A DNA stretch of 64,000 nucleotides from Streptomyces rapamycinicus NRRL 5491 (GTDB lineage: Bacteria; Actinomycetota; Actinomycetes; Streptomycetales; Streptomycetaceae), in contig NZ_CP085193.1 in the NCBI RefSeq assembly GCF_024298965.1, positions 3,534,001 to 3,598,000 on the forward strand. Direction: 5' to 3'. The translations under genes and the position numbers were made by a program. The notes below the pieces were generated by a model. It made no database searches. It saw only the letters and a list, made by a program, of their open reading frames with translations, and was not told where the DNA came from. Within the stretch, counting starts at the first letter, position 1; each line of letters opens with the position of its first letter. This document shows, piece after piece, positions 52,174-61,439 of this stretch.

Positions 52174-53709
52174 TCAGTGCGCGCCGTCGATGATCCGCAA
52201 CGCCCGCCGGACCCGCTCGGCCACATGGCGGGGGCAGCCCCACGCCTCGGGATCGAAGGGCGGCTCGGGCGTGTCGTACTCCCCGGGTGCGTACAGATGG
52301 TTGAGATGGGCGCCGTAAGGGTCCTCGTGGAAGCCGAAGTGACGGCGGCCCGCCAGTTCGGCCAGCACCTCCCAGGGGTGCGCGTCCCCGTGCGGGCAGG
52401 ACCCGGCCGCCGGGCCGGTCCGCACCGCGCCGAGGATCGCCCGCAGATCCCGGTGGACGGCCTCGGGCGGGGCCTCCTCGCCCGAGGTCACCGACCAGCA
52501 GGCCACCAGCAGCAGCGCCAGCCGCTCGCGCGGATCGGCCGGGCCCGCCGCGAACCGCCGCGCGGCCCACAGCCCGGCGTCCTCCGCGGCCTGCCCGTCG
52601 CGGCAGCGGAACCGCACGGCGTGGGTGAGCCGTTCGATGTCGAGGCGTCCGTCGGGGCGTAGCAGAACTTCGTCAAGGTGGGCGGTGTCCCGGCGGCCGA
52701 AGAGCCGCTCACGGCCGGTGCGCAGATGGTCCAGCGCCTCGCGGGCGATCGCGGCGAGGAAGGCCGGGCACAGCCACGCCTCCAGCGGCGCCGTCTCCAG
52801 TTCCTCCCGGTGCCAGTGGCGGTAGACGCCCCGGCCGCCGGGGCTGAGCAGATGGATGCCCACGGTGGCCTGCTCCGCGGTGTCGCGGCCGACCTCGGGG
52901 TGCTCGCCCTGACCGTGCGCGCAGGAGGCGTCGCCGAGGCCGGGCAGCACCGCTTCCAGGGCGTCGACCATGGTGTCCAGAACCCGCCGGTCGCGGATCC
53001 GGCCGCTGGCGGCGTACCAGCAGGCGGCGTGCAGGACGACCACGAGCCCGGCGCGGTGGTAGCCCAGGGGGTTGGCGACCAGGTTCCTGGCGTAGGCGGA
53101 CAGCTCCTGGGCGGGGTCCACCGCCGCGCTCGGGTAGTCCCAGACGATCGAGCGCAGATCCTCGGCGCGGCGCGCGTCGCGGACCGGGAGCCGGGGCGGG
53201 ATGCCGCCCACGCTGCCGGGGGCGATGATGTCGATGGCGACCCGCGCGTACCCGGCGATGTCGCGCGGGCACAGCCACTGCTCCTTGGTGGCGTCGTCCT
53301 CCCAGTCGGGGTCCTGGTCCTCGGCCAACCCGTTGGTGAGCAGCGGCAGATCGTCCACGAAGTGGTCGATCCGGTCGTCCAGATCGCTCTCGTACGGATG
53401 CGTCCGGTGGGCGCAGGGGGCTTCGCGCAGCCGCCGGTCGGTGGTGTGGAGGGCCTCCAGGGCCGCCGCCGCGACGTCCTTACGGGAGAACCGGCCGATG
53501 TGCGCGGCCATCATGACCAGCCCGAGCGTCCAGGCGTACGCCTCCTCGCCCGCGGGATCGGCCGCCAGCCGCCTGGCACAGTCCAGTACGACCCGGTCCG
53601 CGTCCCCGCCGTCGGTCTCGTGGAGGATGCCGTGCCAGTCGTCGACGAAGTGGACACACTCCGGCGACTCCTGCGGGGCTGACAGCGCGGTGGCGGGCAT
53701 GTCGGTCAT
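52174..53709 (-). CDS. Unknown three-module Cys/His protein
   Basis: Protein of 511 residues that I do not recognise. It is built of three related modules of about 165-175 residues. Each has a C-x-H-x4-H-P block (Cys99 in C-A-H-R-T-H-P, Cys263 in C-A-H-G-Q-G-E-H-P, Cys438 in C-P-H-G-D-A-H-P) and, about 48 residues later, a W-x-C-P block (145-148, 312-315, 490-492) followed by an amphipathic A-R-x-A-L/I-D helix. It has no signal peptide or membrane helix. The Cys/His spacing suggests metal binding. GAGGGG precedes ATG 53709; ATG 53700 is possible. Confidence 0.75.
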   Translation of the reverse strand: MTDMPATALSAPQESPECVHFVDDWHGILHETDGGDADRVVLDCARRLAADPAGEEAYAWTLGLVMMAAHIGRFSRKDVAAAALEALHTTDRRLREAPCAHRTHPYESDLDDRIDHFVDDLPLLTNGLAEDQDPDWEDDATKEQWLCPRDIAGYARVAIDIIAPGSVGGIPPRLPVRDARRAEDLRSIVWDYPSAAVDPAQELSAYARNLVANPLGYHRAGLVVVLHAACWYAASGRIRDRRVLDTMVDALEAVLPGLGDASCAHGQGEHPEVGRDTAEQATVGIHLLSPGGRGVYRHWHREELETAPLEAWLCPAFLAAIAREALDHLRTGRERLFGRRDTAHLDEVLLRPDGRLDIERLTHAVRFRCRDGQAAEDAGLWAARRFAAGPADPRERLALLLVACWSVTSGEEAPPEAVHRDLRAILGAVRTGPAAGSCPHGDAHPWEVLAELAGRRHFGFHEDPYGAHLNHLYAPGEYDTPEPPFDPEAWGCPRHVAERVRRALRIIDGAH

Positions 53710-53752
53710 GCCCCTCACGACGCCACGGGAGGCACGCGGGTTCCCGCTTGGT

Positions 53753-54859
53753 TCAGACCTTCACAGAAGGTGCGCGTGATGCGCTCTGTGTGTGCACATA
53801 CTCGACGAGTCGGGTGAGCGCGTCCGGATCGGTGCTGGGCAGCACGCCGTGGCCGAGGTTGAAGATGTGCCCCTCCAGCCCCCGGGCCGCCTCCAGCACC
53901 TCGTCCGCCTTGGCCTCGACGGCCGCACGCGGGGCGAAGAGCACGGCGGGGTCGAGATTGCCCTGGAGCGCCTTGCCGGGGCCGACCCGCCGGGCGGCCT
54001 CGTCCAGCGGCACCCGCCAGTCGACGCCGACGACGTCCGCGCCCGCCTCGCCGAGCAGCCCGAGCAACTCACCGGTGCCCACGCCGTAGTGGATGCGCGG
54101 CACGCCGTATCCGGCGACGGCGGCGAAGACCTTCGAGGACGCGGGCAGCACGCTGCGGCGGTAGTCGGCGGGGGCCAGGGCGCCCGCCCAGGAGTCGAAG
54201 AGCTGGACGGCCGACGCGCCCGCCTCGATCTGGACCTTGAGGAAGGCGGTGGCGATGTCGGCGAGCCGGTCCAGCAGCGCGGCCCAGAACGCCGGGTCGC
54301 CGTACATGAGCGCCTTGGTGTGCTCGTGGTTGCGCGAGGGGCCGCCCTCGATCAGATAGCTGGCGAGCGTGAAGGGGGCGCCCGCGAAGCCGACGAGCGG
54401 GGTCGCGCCGAGTTCGCCGACGAGCGCCCCGATGGCCTCGGTGACGTACTTCACATCGTCCGGATCGAGCGGACGCAGCCGCTCCAGATCGGCGCGGGTG
54501 CGGATCGGCCGCTCGACGACCGGTCCGACTCCGGGCTTGATGTCGAGGTCGATGCCGATGGCCATGAGCGGCACGACGATGTCGCTGTAGAAGACGGCCG
54601 CGTCCACCCGGTGGCGGCGCACCGGCTGGAGCGTGATCTCGGTGACCAGGTCGGGCCGTGTGCAGGAGTCGAGCATCGCGATGCCCTCGCGCAGCTTGCG
54701 GTACTCCGGAAGCGAGCGCCCGGCCTGCCGCATGAACCACACAGGTGTATGGGACACCGGCTCCCGGCGGCAGGCCCGCAGAAAGGCCGAATCGGCTGTG
54801 GCACCGGCCGCGGAAAGGCCGGTCTGCTGCTGACCCGGGGGCCGCTCGTTGGCGCTCAT
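53753..54859 (-). CDS. hemE: Uroporphyrinogen decarboxylase
   Basis: Removes four acetate carboxyls from uroporphyrinogen III to give coproporphyrinogen III, feeding the hemG-hemQ branch about 10 kb away. The 368-residue protein has [13 protein letters not shown] (substrate Arg), F-Y-S-D-I-V-V-P with the catalytic Asp, [15 protein letters not shown] and F-N-L-G-H-G-V. It is divergent from DUF3000. ATG 54859 matches the usual Streptomyces N-terminal extension. Confidence 0.96.
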   Translation of the reverse strand: MSANERPPGQQQTGLSAAGATADSAFLRACRREPVSHTPVWFMRQAGRSLPEYRKLREGIAMLDSCTRPDLVTEITLQPVRRHRVDAAVFYSDIVVPLMAIGIDLDIKPGVGPVVERPIRTRADLERLRPLDPDDVKYVTEAIGALVGELGATPLVGFAGAPFTLASYLIEGGPSRNHEHTKALMYGDPAFWAALLDRLADIATAFLKVQIEAGASAVQLFDSWAGALAPADYRRSVLPASSKVFAAVAGYGVPRIHYGVGTGELLGLLGEAGADVVGVDWRVPLDEAARRVGPGKALQGNLDPAVLFAPRAAVEAKADEVLEAARGLEGHIFNLGHGVLPSTDPDALTRLVEYVHTQSASRAPSVKV

Positions 54860-54937
54860 GCCCCAGATTTTCGCACGGGCCGAACGAGTGACCCGCCAAC
54901 CCGGGTGTTCCTCCCCGGTTAGGGCCCTCAGTGCGCC

Positions 54938-54943
54938 TAGTCT
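54938..54943 (+). promoter_or_regulatory. -10 element of leaderless DUF3000 promoter
   Basis: TAGTCT, 7 nt before ATG 54951; no ribosome site is present. Confidence 0.45.
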
Positions 54944-54950
54944 TCCGGGC

Positions 54951-55682
54951 ATGGCAGCGGTTCAAGGACACCTCTCGAACGGTGCTGACGGCCCTGACGG
55001 CACGGACGCGGGCGGTGAGGACACTCCTCCCGCCTTCCGGCATGCCGTCACCGCGCTCCGCGGTGTGCGGGTGCGGCCCGAGGTGGAGCTCGATCCGACC
55101 CCACCCCCGCGTCGGCTCGCACCCTACTCGTACGCGCTGGAGGCGGTGGTCACCGGCGCGGCCGGCGATGACGAGGAGCTGGCCGAGGGGCGGCTGATCC
55201 TGCTGCACGACCCGGCCGGGCACGACGCCTGGCGCGGCACCTTCCGCCTCGTCACGCTGGTCCACGCGGACCTGGAGCCGGAGATCGCGGCGGATCCGCT
55301 GCTGCCCGAGGTGTGCTGGTCCTGGCTCACCGGCGCGCTGGAGGCGCGCGGGCTGCCCTACGGGGAGCCCAGCGGCACGGTCACCCGGGCGAGCTCGCAC
55401 TTCTTCGGCGCGATGGGCGAGCGGGAGCCGTCCACCCGGATCGAGATCCGCGCCTCCTGGACCCCGTCCGACCACCCGTCCCCCGAACCGGCCCACCCCG
55501 GCCCACGCCGCCCGGAGCCGACGGGAGAGGGCGCCGCCGAACGGCTGGGCGTGCCGGACACCGCGGGACACCTGGCCGCGTGGTGCGACCTCCTGTGCCA
55601 GATCGCGGGCCTGCCTCCGGCGGGGGCCACGGAGGCGGGGGTCGTCTCACTGCCGCAGCGGAGGGGCCCTCAGGCGCGCTGA
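54951..55682 (+). CDS. DUF3000 family protein
   Basis: Actinobacterial protein of 243 residues without known activity. The conserved core (about 30-165) includes [26 protein letters not shown] and W-S-W-L-T-x-A-L, followed by S-S-H-F-F-G and R-I-E-I-R-A-S-W. No catalytic motif or membrane segment can be seen. It is normally found beside hemE, as here. The -10 hexamer at 54938 predicts a leaderless mRNA. Confidence 0.85.
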   Translation: MAAVQGHLSNGADGPDGTDAGGEDTPPAFRHAVTALRGVRVRPEVELDPTPPPRRLAPYSYALEAVVTGAAGDDEELAEGRLILLHDPAGHDAWRGTFRLVTLVHADLEPEIAADPLLPEVCWSWLTGALEARGLPYGEPSGTVTRASSHFFGAMGEREPSTRIEIRASWTPSDHPSPEPAHPGPRRPEPTGEGAAERLGVPDTAGHLAAWCDLLCQIAGLPPAGATEAGVVSLPQRRGPQAR

Positions 55683-55875
55683 ACTTCAGGATGTTCGGGA
55701 TGTTCGAAAAAAGGCGCTGAACTTCCGGATGTCCTGAAAAAGATCGAGCACGATCGATCAGTCGTCCTAATTGCCCGAATTGTTACTCACCAAATCGTGA
55801 TCATTCTCTAAAGCCCGGCCGCATCGGTGCCGAAGGACGTGGTGACCCGTCCCACCACTTCCCCAGGAGGACCTG
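55683..55875. repeat. AT-richer leader with direct repeat before response-regulator gene
   Basis: Two copies of a GCGCTGAACTTCxGGATGT unit (about 55676-55697 and 55715-55735) and A-runs occur here. The 55740-55815 stretch (AATTGTTACTCACC and CGTGATCATTC) is the least GC-rich of the window and probably contains the promoter of the following gene. Confidence 0.55.
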
Positions 55876-56535
55876 GTGTCTGTTCTCCTCGAGCAACCGT
55901 CCAGCCTGGTCGCCTACCGCCCGAACAAACCGACGGCCATGGTGGTCGTTGCCGACCCCCGCGTTCGTTCCACCGTCACCCGCCACCTCTGGGCCCTCGG
56001 GGTGCGCGACGTCATCGAGGCGTCGTCCATCGCGGAGGCCCGTCCCCGCATCGGGAATCCACGCGACATCTGCGTGGCCGATGTCCACCTCCCCGACGGC
56101 TCCGGCCTCACGCTGCTGTCCGAGACCCGCGCCGCGGGCTGGCCCAACGGGCTGGCCCTGTCCGCCGCCGATGACATCGGCGCCGTACGGAACGCACTGG
56201 CCGGCGGCGTCAAGGGCTATGTCGTCACCGGCACCCGCACCAACCTCGGCATCCCGGGCCGCCCCGGCGCCGCCCCGCTCGGCGCCGCCGCCCGGATGCA
56301 CCGCCGCCCGCCGGGCACCCCCGGCCACCCGGGTGGCTACCGGGAGCTGTCGGGCCGCGAGGTCGAGGTGCTGAGGCTGGTTGCGGAGGGCCAGTCCAAC
56401 AAGGCCATCGGCGTCTCGATGGGCCTGTCCGCGCTCACCGTCAAGAGTCACCTCGCCCGGATCGCCCGCAAGCTGGGCACCGGAGACCGGGCGGGAATGG
56501 TCGCGGTCGCGCTACGGACCGGAATCATCCACTGA
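55876..56535 (+). CDS. Orphan LuxR/NarL-family response regulator
   Basis: Regulator of 219 residues with a receiver-like domain (about 20-125) and a C-terminal LuxR helix-turn-helix (Y-R-E-L-S-G-R-E-V-E-V-L-R-L-V, then S-N-K-A-I-G and L-T-V-K-S-H-L-A-R-I-A). The phosphorylation-site position has V-A-D-V-H-L-P-D-G-S-G. The acidic pocket (V-A-D-P near residue 25) and the usual Lys are weak or absent, and no kinase is nearby, so it may be an atypical regulator. The GTG start has an excellent AGGAGG site at 8-nt spacing. Confidence 0.88.
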   Translation: MSVLLEQPSSLVAYRPNKPTAMVVVADPRVRSTVTRHLWALGVRDVIEASSIAEARPRIGNPRDICVADVHLPDGSGLTLLSETRAAGWPNGLALSAADDIGAVRNALAGGVKGYVVTGTRTNLGIPGRPGAAPLGAAARMHRRPPGTPGHPGGYRELSGREVEVLRLVAEGQSNKAIGVSMGLSALTVKSHLARIARKLGTGDRAGMVAVALRTGIIH

Positions 56536-56580
56536 CCCGTACCGCCCGCCCGGCCGCCACGCCGCCGCCCACCACCCCCC

Positions 56581-56614
56581 GCGCCCGTCGACGGAACGTT
56601 CCGTCGACGGGCGC
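56581..56614. terminator. 34-bp perfect palindrome
   Basis: Two 17-bp arms with no spacer (GCGCCCGTCGACGGAAC and its complement), 46 bp after the regulator stop and 36 bp before rnd. It acts most likely as a terminator or processing site, despite lacking a T-run. Confidence 0.7.
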
Positions 56615-56637
56615 CCTGCGTACTCCCCGCACACAGC

Positions 56638-56643
56638 TACCCT
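56638..56643 (+). promoter_or_regulatory. -10 element of leaderless rnd promoter
   Basis: TACCCT, 6 nt before GTG 56650. Confidence 0.4.
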
Positions 56644-56649
56644 TGACAG

Positions 56650-57927
56650 GTGACCGACGCCCAAGAGACCGCAGCAGAGACGACACTGCGAACCACCGGG
56701 GGCGCTCCTCCGGACGACCTCCCCCCGGCGCCGGTCCCCTTGCTGGAGCCGCGCGAGGGCATCCCGCCCGTCACCGCCGACGCGGACACGCTGGCCGAGG
56801 TCATCGCGACCTTCGCCGCGGGCCACGGCCCGGTGGCCGTCGATGCCGAGCGCGCCTCCGGCTACCGCTACGGACAGCGGGCCTATCTGGTCCAGCTGCG
56901 CCGGGCCGGAGCGGGGACCGCACTGATCGACCCCGTCGGCTGCCCCGACCTCTCGGGTCTGGGCGCCGCGATCGCCGACGCCGAATGGGTCCTGCACGCC
57001 GCGACCCAGGATCTGCCCTGTCTGCGGGACATAGGCATGGTCCCGGCCCGGATCTTCGACACCGAACTCGCGGGCCGGCTGGCCGGGTTCGCCCGGGTGG
57101 GGCTCGGCGCCATGGTCGAGAACATCCTCGGATACGCCCTGGAGAAGGGTCACTCCGCCGTGGACTGGTCCACCCGCCCGCTGCCCGAGCCCTGGCTGCA
57201 CTACGCCGCGCTCGACGTCGAGCTGCTGGTGGACCTGCGCAACGCGCTGGAGGACGAGCTGGAGCGGCAGGAGAAGCTGGAGTGGGCGCACCAGGAGTTC
57301 GCGGCCATCGCCGCGGCCCCGCCCGCCCCGCCGCGCAAGGACCCCTGGCGGCGTACGTCGGGGATGCACAAGGTCCGGCGGCGCCGGCAGATGGCCGTGG
57401 TGCGCGAGCTGTGGACGGCCCGGGACCGGATCGCCCAGCGCCGCGATGTCTCACCGGGCAAGGTGCTCGGCGACGCGGCCATCGTCGAGGCCGCGCTGGC
57501 CCTGCCGGGAGACGTCCGGGCGCTGACCGCGCTGAACGGTTTCGGCCACCGGATGAACCGGCGCCAGCTGGAACAGTGGCAGGCCGCGGTGGACCGGGCG
57601 CGGGCGCTGCCGGAGGCCGACCTCCCCCAGCCGGGCCAGCCGGTGGCCGGTCCGCCCCCGCCGCGGGCGTGGGCCGACAAGGACCCGGCGGCCGCGGCGC
57701 GGCTCTCCGCGGCGCGTGCGGCCGTCACCCAGCTGGCCGAACAGCTGAATCTTCCGCAGGAGAACCTGATCGCCCCGGACACCGTCCGGCGGCTGTGCTG
57801 GGAGCCGCCCGCCGAGCCGACGACGGATGCGATCGCGTCCGTTCTCGCAGGTCACGGTGCCCGCCCCTGGCAGATCGACCAGGTGACCCCGGTGCTGACA
57901 GCCGCCTTGCTGACGCCCCCCGCGTGA
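56650..57927 (+). CDS. rnd: Ribonuclease D
   Basis: DEDD-family 3'-5' exoribonuclease of stable-RNA maturation, 425 residues. The exonuclease domain (about 45-215) shows the four metal-binding acids: V-A-V-D-A-E-R (DE), H-A-A-T-Q-D-L (D) and Y-A-A-L-D-V-E-L (Y..D, DEDDy type). An HRDC domain follows (about 245-320, R-R-R-Q-M-A-V-V-R-E-L-W). The C-terminal Pro-rich and helical part is typical of actinobacterial members. The gene starts with GTG at leaderless spacing from a -10 hexamer. Confidence 0.92.
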   Translation: MTDAQETAAETTLRTTGGAPPDDLPPAPVPLLEPREGIPPVTADADTLAEVIATFAAGHGPVAVDAERASGYRYGQRAYLVQLRRAGAGTALIDPVGCPDLSGLGAAIADAEWVLHAATQDLPCLRDIGMVPARIFDTELAGRLAGFARVGLGAMVENILGYALEKGHSAVDWSTRPLPEPWLHYAALDVELLVDLRNALEDELERQEKLEWAHQEFAAIAAAPPAPPRKDPWRRTSGMHKVRRRRQMAVVRELWTARDRIAQRRDVSPGKVLGDAAIVEAALALPGDVRALTALNGFGHRMNRRQLEQWQAAVDRARALPEADLPQPGQPVAGPPPPRAWADKDPAAAARLSAARAAVTQLAEQLNLPQENLIAPDTVRRLCWEPPAEPTTDAIASVLAGHGARPWQIDQVTPVLTAALLTPPA

Positions 57928-58095
57928 TGTGACGCGCGTGGACCGGCGGCCCCGCCGCCGGTCCACGGCTGTGACCTTCAACCCTCCGGCGGTGGGGACT
58001 GGGCAGCTTGGTTACTCATAAGTAGCATGAGGGTGTGACGGCGCGCCCCCGGCGTGCCCGCAGCAGTGCCATCCCGCACCTGGAGGAGAGCCAAC

Positions 58096-59313
58096 GTGCC
58101 TCGTACCGCTAGGGACGTCGTCTTCGTCGACGGCGTCCGGACCCCATTCGGCAAGGCGGGCCCGAAGGGCATCTACCACGAGACCCGCGCCGACGACCTG
58201 GTCGTCAAGTGCATCCGGGAGCTGCTGCGCCGCAACCCGGATCTGCCGCCGGAGCGCATCGACGAGGTGGCCATCGCCGCGACGACGCAGATCGGCGACC
58301 AGGGCCTGACCATCGGCCGCACCGCGGGCATCCTGGCCGGACTGCCCCAGTCCGTCCCCGGCTACGCCATCGACCGGATGTGTGCCGGTGCGATGACGGC
58401 CGTGACCACCACCGCGGGATCCATCGCCTTCGGCGCCTACGACGCCGTGGTCGCGGGCGGTGTCGAGCACATGGGCCGCCACCCCATGGGCGAGGCGGTC
58501 GACCCCAACCCGCGCTTCGTCTCGGAGAAGCTGGTCGACGAGTCGGCCCTGTTCATGGGCATGACGGCGGAGAACCTCCACGACCGGCTGCCGCACATCT
58601 CCAAGCGGCGCGCCGACGAGTTCGCGGTGCGCAGCCAGGAGAAGGCCGCCAAGGCGTACGCCAACGGCAAGATCCAGCAGGACCTGGTGCCGATCTCGGT
58701 GCGCCGCACCTCCCCCGAGGGCGGGGAGCTGGGCTGGGGCCTGGCCACCGCCGACGAGCCGATGCGCCCGGGCACCACGCTGGAGAACCTGGCCACGCTG
58801 AAGACCCCGTTCCGCCCGCACGGCCGGGTCACCGCCGGTAACTCCGCGGGGCTCAACGACGGCGCCACCGCCTCGCTGATCGCCTCCGAGGACTTCGCCC
58901 GGGAGCTCGGCCTGCCGGTCAGGATGCGCCTGGTCTCGTTCGCCTTCGCGGGTGTCGAGCCCGAGGTGATGGGCTACGGCCCGGTCCCGGCCACCAAGAA
59001 GGCCCTGGCGAAGGCCGGTCTGTCCATCGAGGACATCGGCCTGTTCGAGATCAACGAGGCGTTCGCCGTCCAGGTCCTGTCGTTCCTGGACCACTACGGC
59101 ATCGCGGACGACGACGAGCGCGTCAACCAGTACGGTGGCGCGATCGCCTACGGCCATCCGCTGGCCTCCTCCGGTGTCCGCCTGATGACGCAGCTGGCAC
59201 GGCAGTTCGAGGAGCGCCCCGAGGTCCGCTACGGCATCACCACGATGTGCATCGGCTTCGGCATGGGTGGCACCGTGATCTGGGAGAACCCGCACTTCGA
59301 GGGGAACAAGTGA
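58096..59313 (+). CDS. fadA: Acetyl-CoA C-acyltransferase (thiolase)
   Basis: Beta-oxidation thiolase cleaving 3-ketoacyl-CoA to acetyl-CoA and a shortened acyl-CoA. The 405-residue protein has the nucleophile Cys96 in I-D-R-M-C-A-G-A-M, N-S-A-G-L-N-D-G-A, the E-I-N-E-A-F-A-V motif, the G-H-P-L-A-S-S-G His and the acid/base Cys in T-M-C-I-G-F-G-M-G. GTG 58096 follows CTGGAGGAG. The fadB start overlaps its stop by 4 bp (GTGA), giving a two-subunit beta-oxidation operon. Confidence 0.95.
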   Translation: MPRTARDVVFVDGVRTPFGKAGPKGIYHETRADDLVVKCIRELLRRNPDLPPERIDEVAIAATTQIGDQGLTIGRTAGILAGLPQSVPGYAIDRMCAGAMTAVTTTAGSIAFGAYDAVVAGGVEHMGRHPMGEAVDPNPRFVSEKLVDESALFMGMTAENLHDRLPHISKRRADEFAVRSQEKAAKAYANGKIQQDLVPISVRRTSPEGGELGWGLATADEPMRPGTTLENLATLKTPFRPHGRVTAGNSAGLNDGATASLIASEDFARELGLPVRMRLVSFAFAGVEPEVMGYGPVPATKKALAKAGLSIEDIGLFEINEAFAVQVLSFLDHYGIADDDERVNQYGGAIAYGHPLASSGVRLMTQLARQFEERPEVRYGITTMCIGFGMGGTVIWENPHFEGNK

Positions 59314-61439
59314 CCAACACCGCAGAGCTTCTCAAGGGAGCGGCAGAGCTCTTCCCGGGCGAGGTCGTGACACAGGCGCACGTCCGCCACCTCGATCTCC
59401 CCCAGGGCGCGGGCCGCTTCGCGCTCATCACGCTGGACAACGGCCTGGACCACACCAAGCCCACCACCTTCGGCCCGGCCTCGCTCGCCAACCTCAACAC
59501 GGCGATCGACCAGGTCGAGAAGGAGGCCGCGGACGGCGAGATCACCGGTGTCGGCATCACCGGCAAGCCGTTCATCTTCGCCGTCGGCGCCGACCTCAAG
59601 GGCGTGGAGCTGCTGAAGCGCCACGAGGACGCGCTGGCCATCGGCAAGGGCGGCCATGACGTCTTCAAGCGGCTGTCCGCACTCGCCGTGCCCACCTTCG
59701 CGTACTACAACGGCGCGGCCATGGGCGGCGGGGTCGAGGTCGGGCTGCACTGCGCCTACCGCACCGTCTCCGCGGCGCTGCCCGCCTTCTCGCTGCCCGA
59801 GGTGTTCCTCGGCCTGGTGCCCGGCTGGGGCGGCTGCACCCTGCTGCCGAACCTGATCGGCGCCGACCGCGCGGTCTCCGTCATCATCGAGAACTCGCTC
59901 AACCAGAACAAGCAGCTCAAGGGCGAGCAGGTCTACGAGCTCGGGATCGCCGACGCGATCTTCGAAGGCGCGGACTTCCTCGAGCAGTCGCTGATCTGGA
60001 CCGCCGCCGTCCTCAAGGGCGAGATCGAGGTCGTACGGCCCGAGATCGACCGCGGCGACGCCTGGCACGAGGCCGTGGTGCGCGGCCGCGCCATCGCCGA
60101 CGGCAAGGTGCACGGGGCGGCCCCGGCCGCCTATCGCGCGCTGGAGATCATCGACGCCGCGCGCAACGGCGACCTCGCCCTGGGCTACGAGGCCGAGGAG
60201 AAGGCGCTCGCCGACCTCATCATGGGCAGCGAGCTGCGCAGCGGCATCTACGCCTTCAACCTGGTGCAGAAGCGCGGCAAGCGCCCGGCCGGCGCGCCGG
60301 ACAAGTCGCTGGCACGCCCGGTCTCCAAGGTGGGCGTCGTGGGCGCGGGCCTGATGGCCTCGCAGCTGGCGCTGCTGTTCGCGCGGCGTCTCGAGGTGCC
60401 GGTCGTACTGACCGACATCGACCAGGCGCGGATCGACAAGGGCGTGGAGTACGTCCACGGCGAGATCGACAAGCTGCTGCTCAAGGGCCGGATCAACCAG
60501 GACAGGGCCAACCGCCTCAAGGCCGCGGTGACCGGTTCTCTCGACAAGGCCGCCGCCTTCTCCGACGCCGACTTCGTCATCGAGGCCGTCTTCGAGGAGA
60601 TGGGCGTCAAGCAGCAGGTGTTCGCCGAGGTCGAGGCGGTCGTGCCGGAGCACGCCATCCTCGCCACCAACACCTCCTCGCTGTCGGTGTCCGAGATGGC
60701 GTCCCAGCTCAAGCACCCCGAGCGGGTCGTGGGCTTCCACTTCTTCAACCCGGTCGCGATCCTGCCGCTGCTGGAGATCGTCCGCGGTGCGAAGACCGAT
60801 GACGCGTCGCTGGCCACGGCGTTCGGCGTGGCCAAGAAGCTGAAGAAGACGGCCGTCCTGGTCAAGGACGCCCCGGCGTTCGTGGTCAACCGGATCCTGA
60901 CCCGCTTCATGGGCGAGATCCAGAACGTGATCGACGAGGGCACCCCGGTGGACGTCGCCGAGCGCGCCATCGAGCCGCTGGGCCTGCCGATGTCCCCGCT
61001 GGTGCTGCTGGAGCTGGTCGGCCCGGCGATCGGCCTGCATGTCTCCGAGACCCTGCACGGCGCGTTCCCGGACCGCTTCACGGTCTCGGAGAACCTCAAG
61101 CGCGTGGTCGAGGCGGGCAAGCGCGGCTTCTACGTCCACGACTCCGGCAAGCCGGAGCTGGACCCGGAGGTCGCCGCGCTGCTCCAGCAGGGCGACACCG
61201 TACTCACCGAGGAGCAGGTGCGCGCCCGGGTGCTGGACGCGGTCGCGCAGGAAATCGGGCTGATGCTCGAAGAGGACGTCGTCGCCGAGGCGCAGGACAT
61301 CGACCTGTGCCTGATCACCGGCGCGGGCTGGCCCTTCCACCTGGGCGGCATCACGCCGTACCTGGACCGCGAGGGCGTCTCGGACCGGGTGAACGGAAAG
61401 ACGTTCCTGGCGCGGGGCGTGGCGAGCGTTCCCGCGTAG
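59310..61439 (+). CDS. fadB: Multifunctional enoyl-CoA hydratase / 3-hydroxyacyl-CoA dehydrogenase
   Basis: Alpha subunit of the beta-oxidation complex, 709 residues. The crotonase domain (about 1-300) has G-K-P-F-I-F-A-V-G-A-D-L-K-G and A-M-G-G-G-V-E-V with the oxyanion-hole Gly, and a catalytic Glu in L-P-E-V-F-L-G-L. The dehydrogenase domain starts with the NAD motif V-V-G-A-G-L-M-A-S (about 342) and has the catalytic His in V-G-F-H-F-F-N-P and the E-V-x-x-G-Asn region. The C-terminal helical domain is complete. The start is GTG 59310 with GAGGGGAAC upstream. An in-trans partner with the thiolase is expected. Confidence 0.95.
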   Translation: MTNTAELLKGAAELFPGEVVTQAHVRHLDLPQGAGRFALITLDNGLDHTKPTTFGPASLANLNTAIDQVEKEAADGEITGVGITGKPFIFAVGADLKGVELLKRHEDALAIGKGGHDVFKRLSALAVPTFAYYNGAAMGGGVEVGLHCAYRTVSAALPAFSLPEVFLGLVPGWGGCTLLPNLIGADRAVSVIIENSLNQNKQLKGEQVYELGIADAIFEGADFLEQSLIWTAAVLKGEIEVVRPEIDRGDAWHEAVVRGRAIADGKVHGAAPAAYRALEIIDAARNGDLALGYEAEEKALADLIMGSELRSGIYAFNLVQKRGKRPAGAPDKSLARPVSKVGVVGAGLMASQLALLFARRLEVPVVLTDIDQARIDKGVEYVHGEIDKLLLKGRINQDRANRLKAAVTGSLDKAAAFSDADFVIEAVFEEMGVKQQVFAEVEAVVPEHAILATNTSSLSVSEMASQLKHPERVVGFHFFNPVAILPLLEIVRGAKTDDASLATAFGVAKKLKKTAVLVKDAPAFVVNRILTRFMGEIQNVIDEGTPVDVAERAIEPLGLPMSPLVLLELVGPAIGLHVSETLHGAFPDRFTVSENLKRVVEAGKRGFYVHDSGKPELDPEVAALLQQGDTVLTEEQVRARVLDAVAQEIGLMLEEDVVAEAQDIDLCLITGAGWPFHLGGITPYLDREGVSDRVNGKTFLARGVASVPA

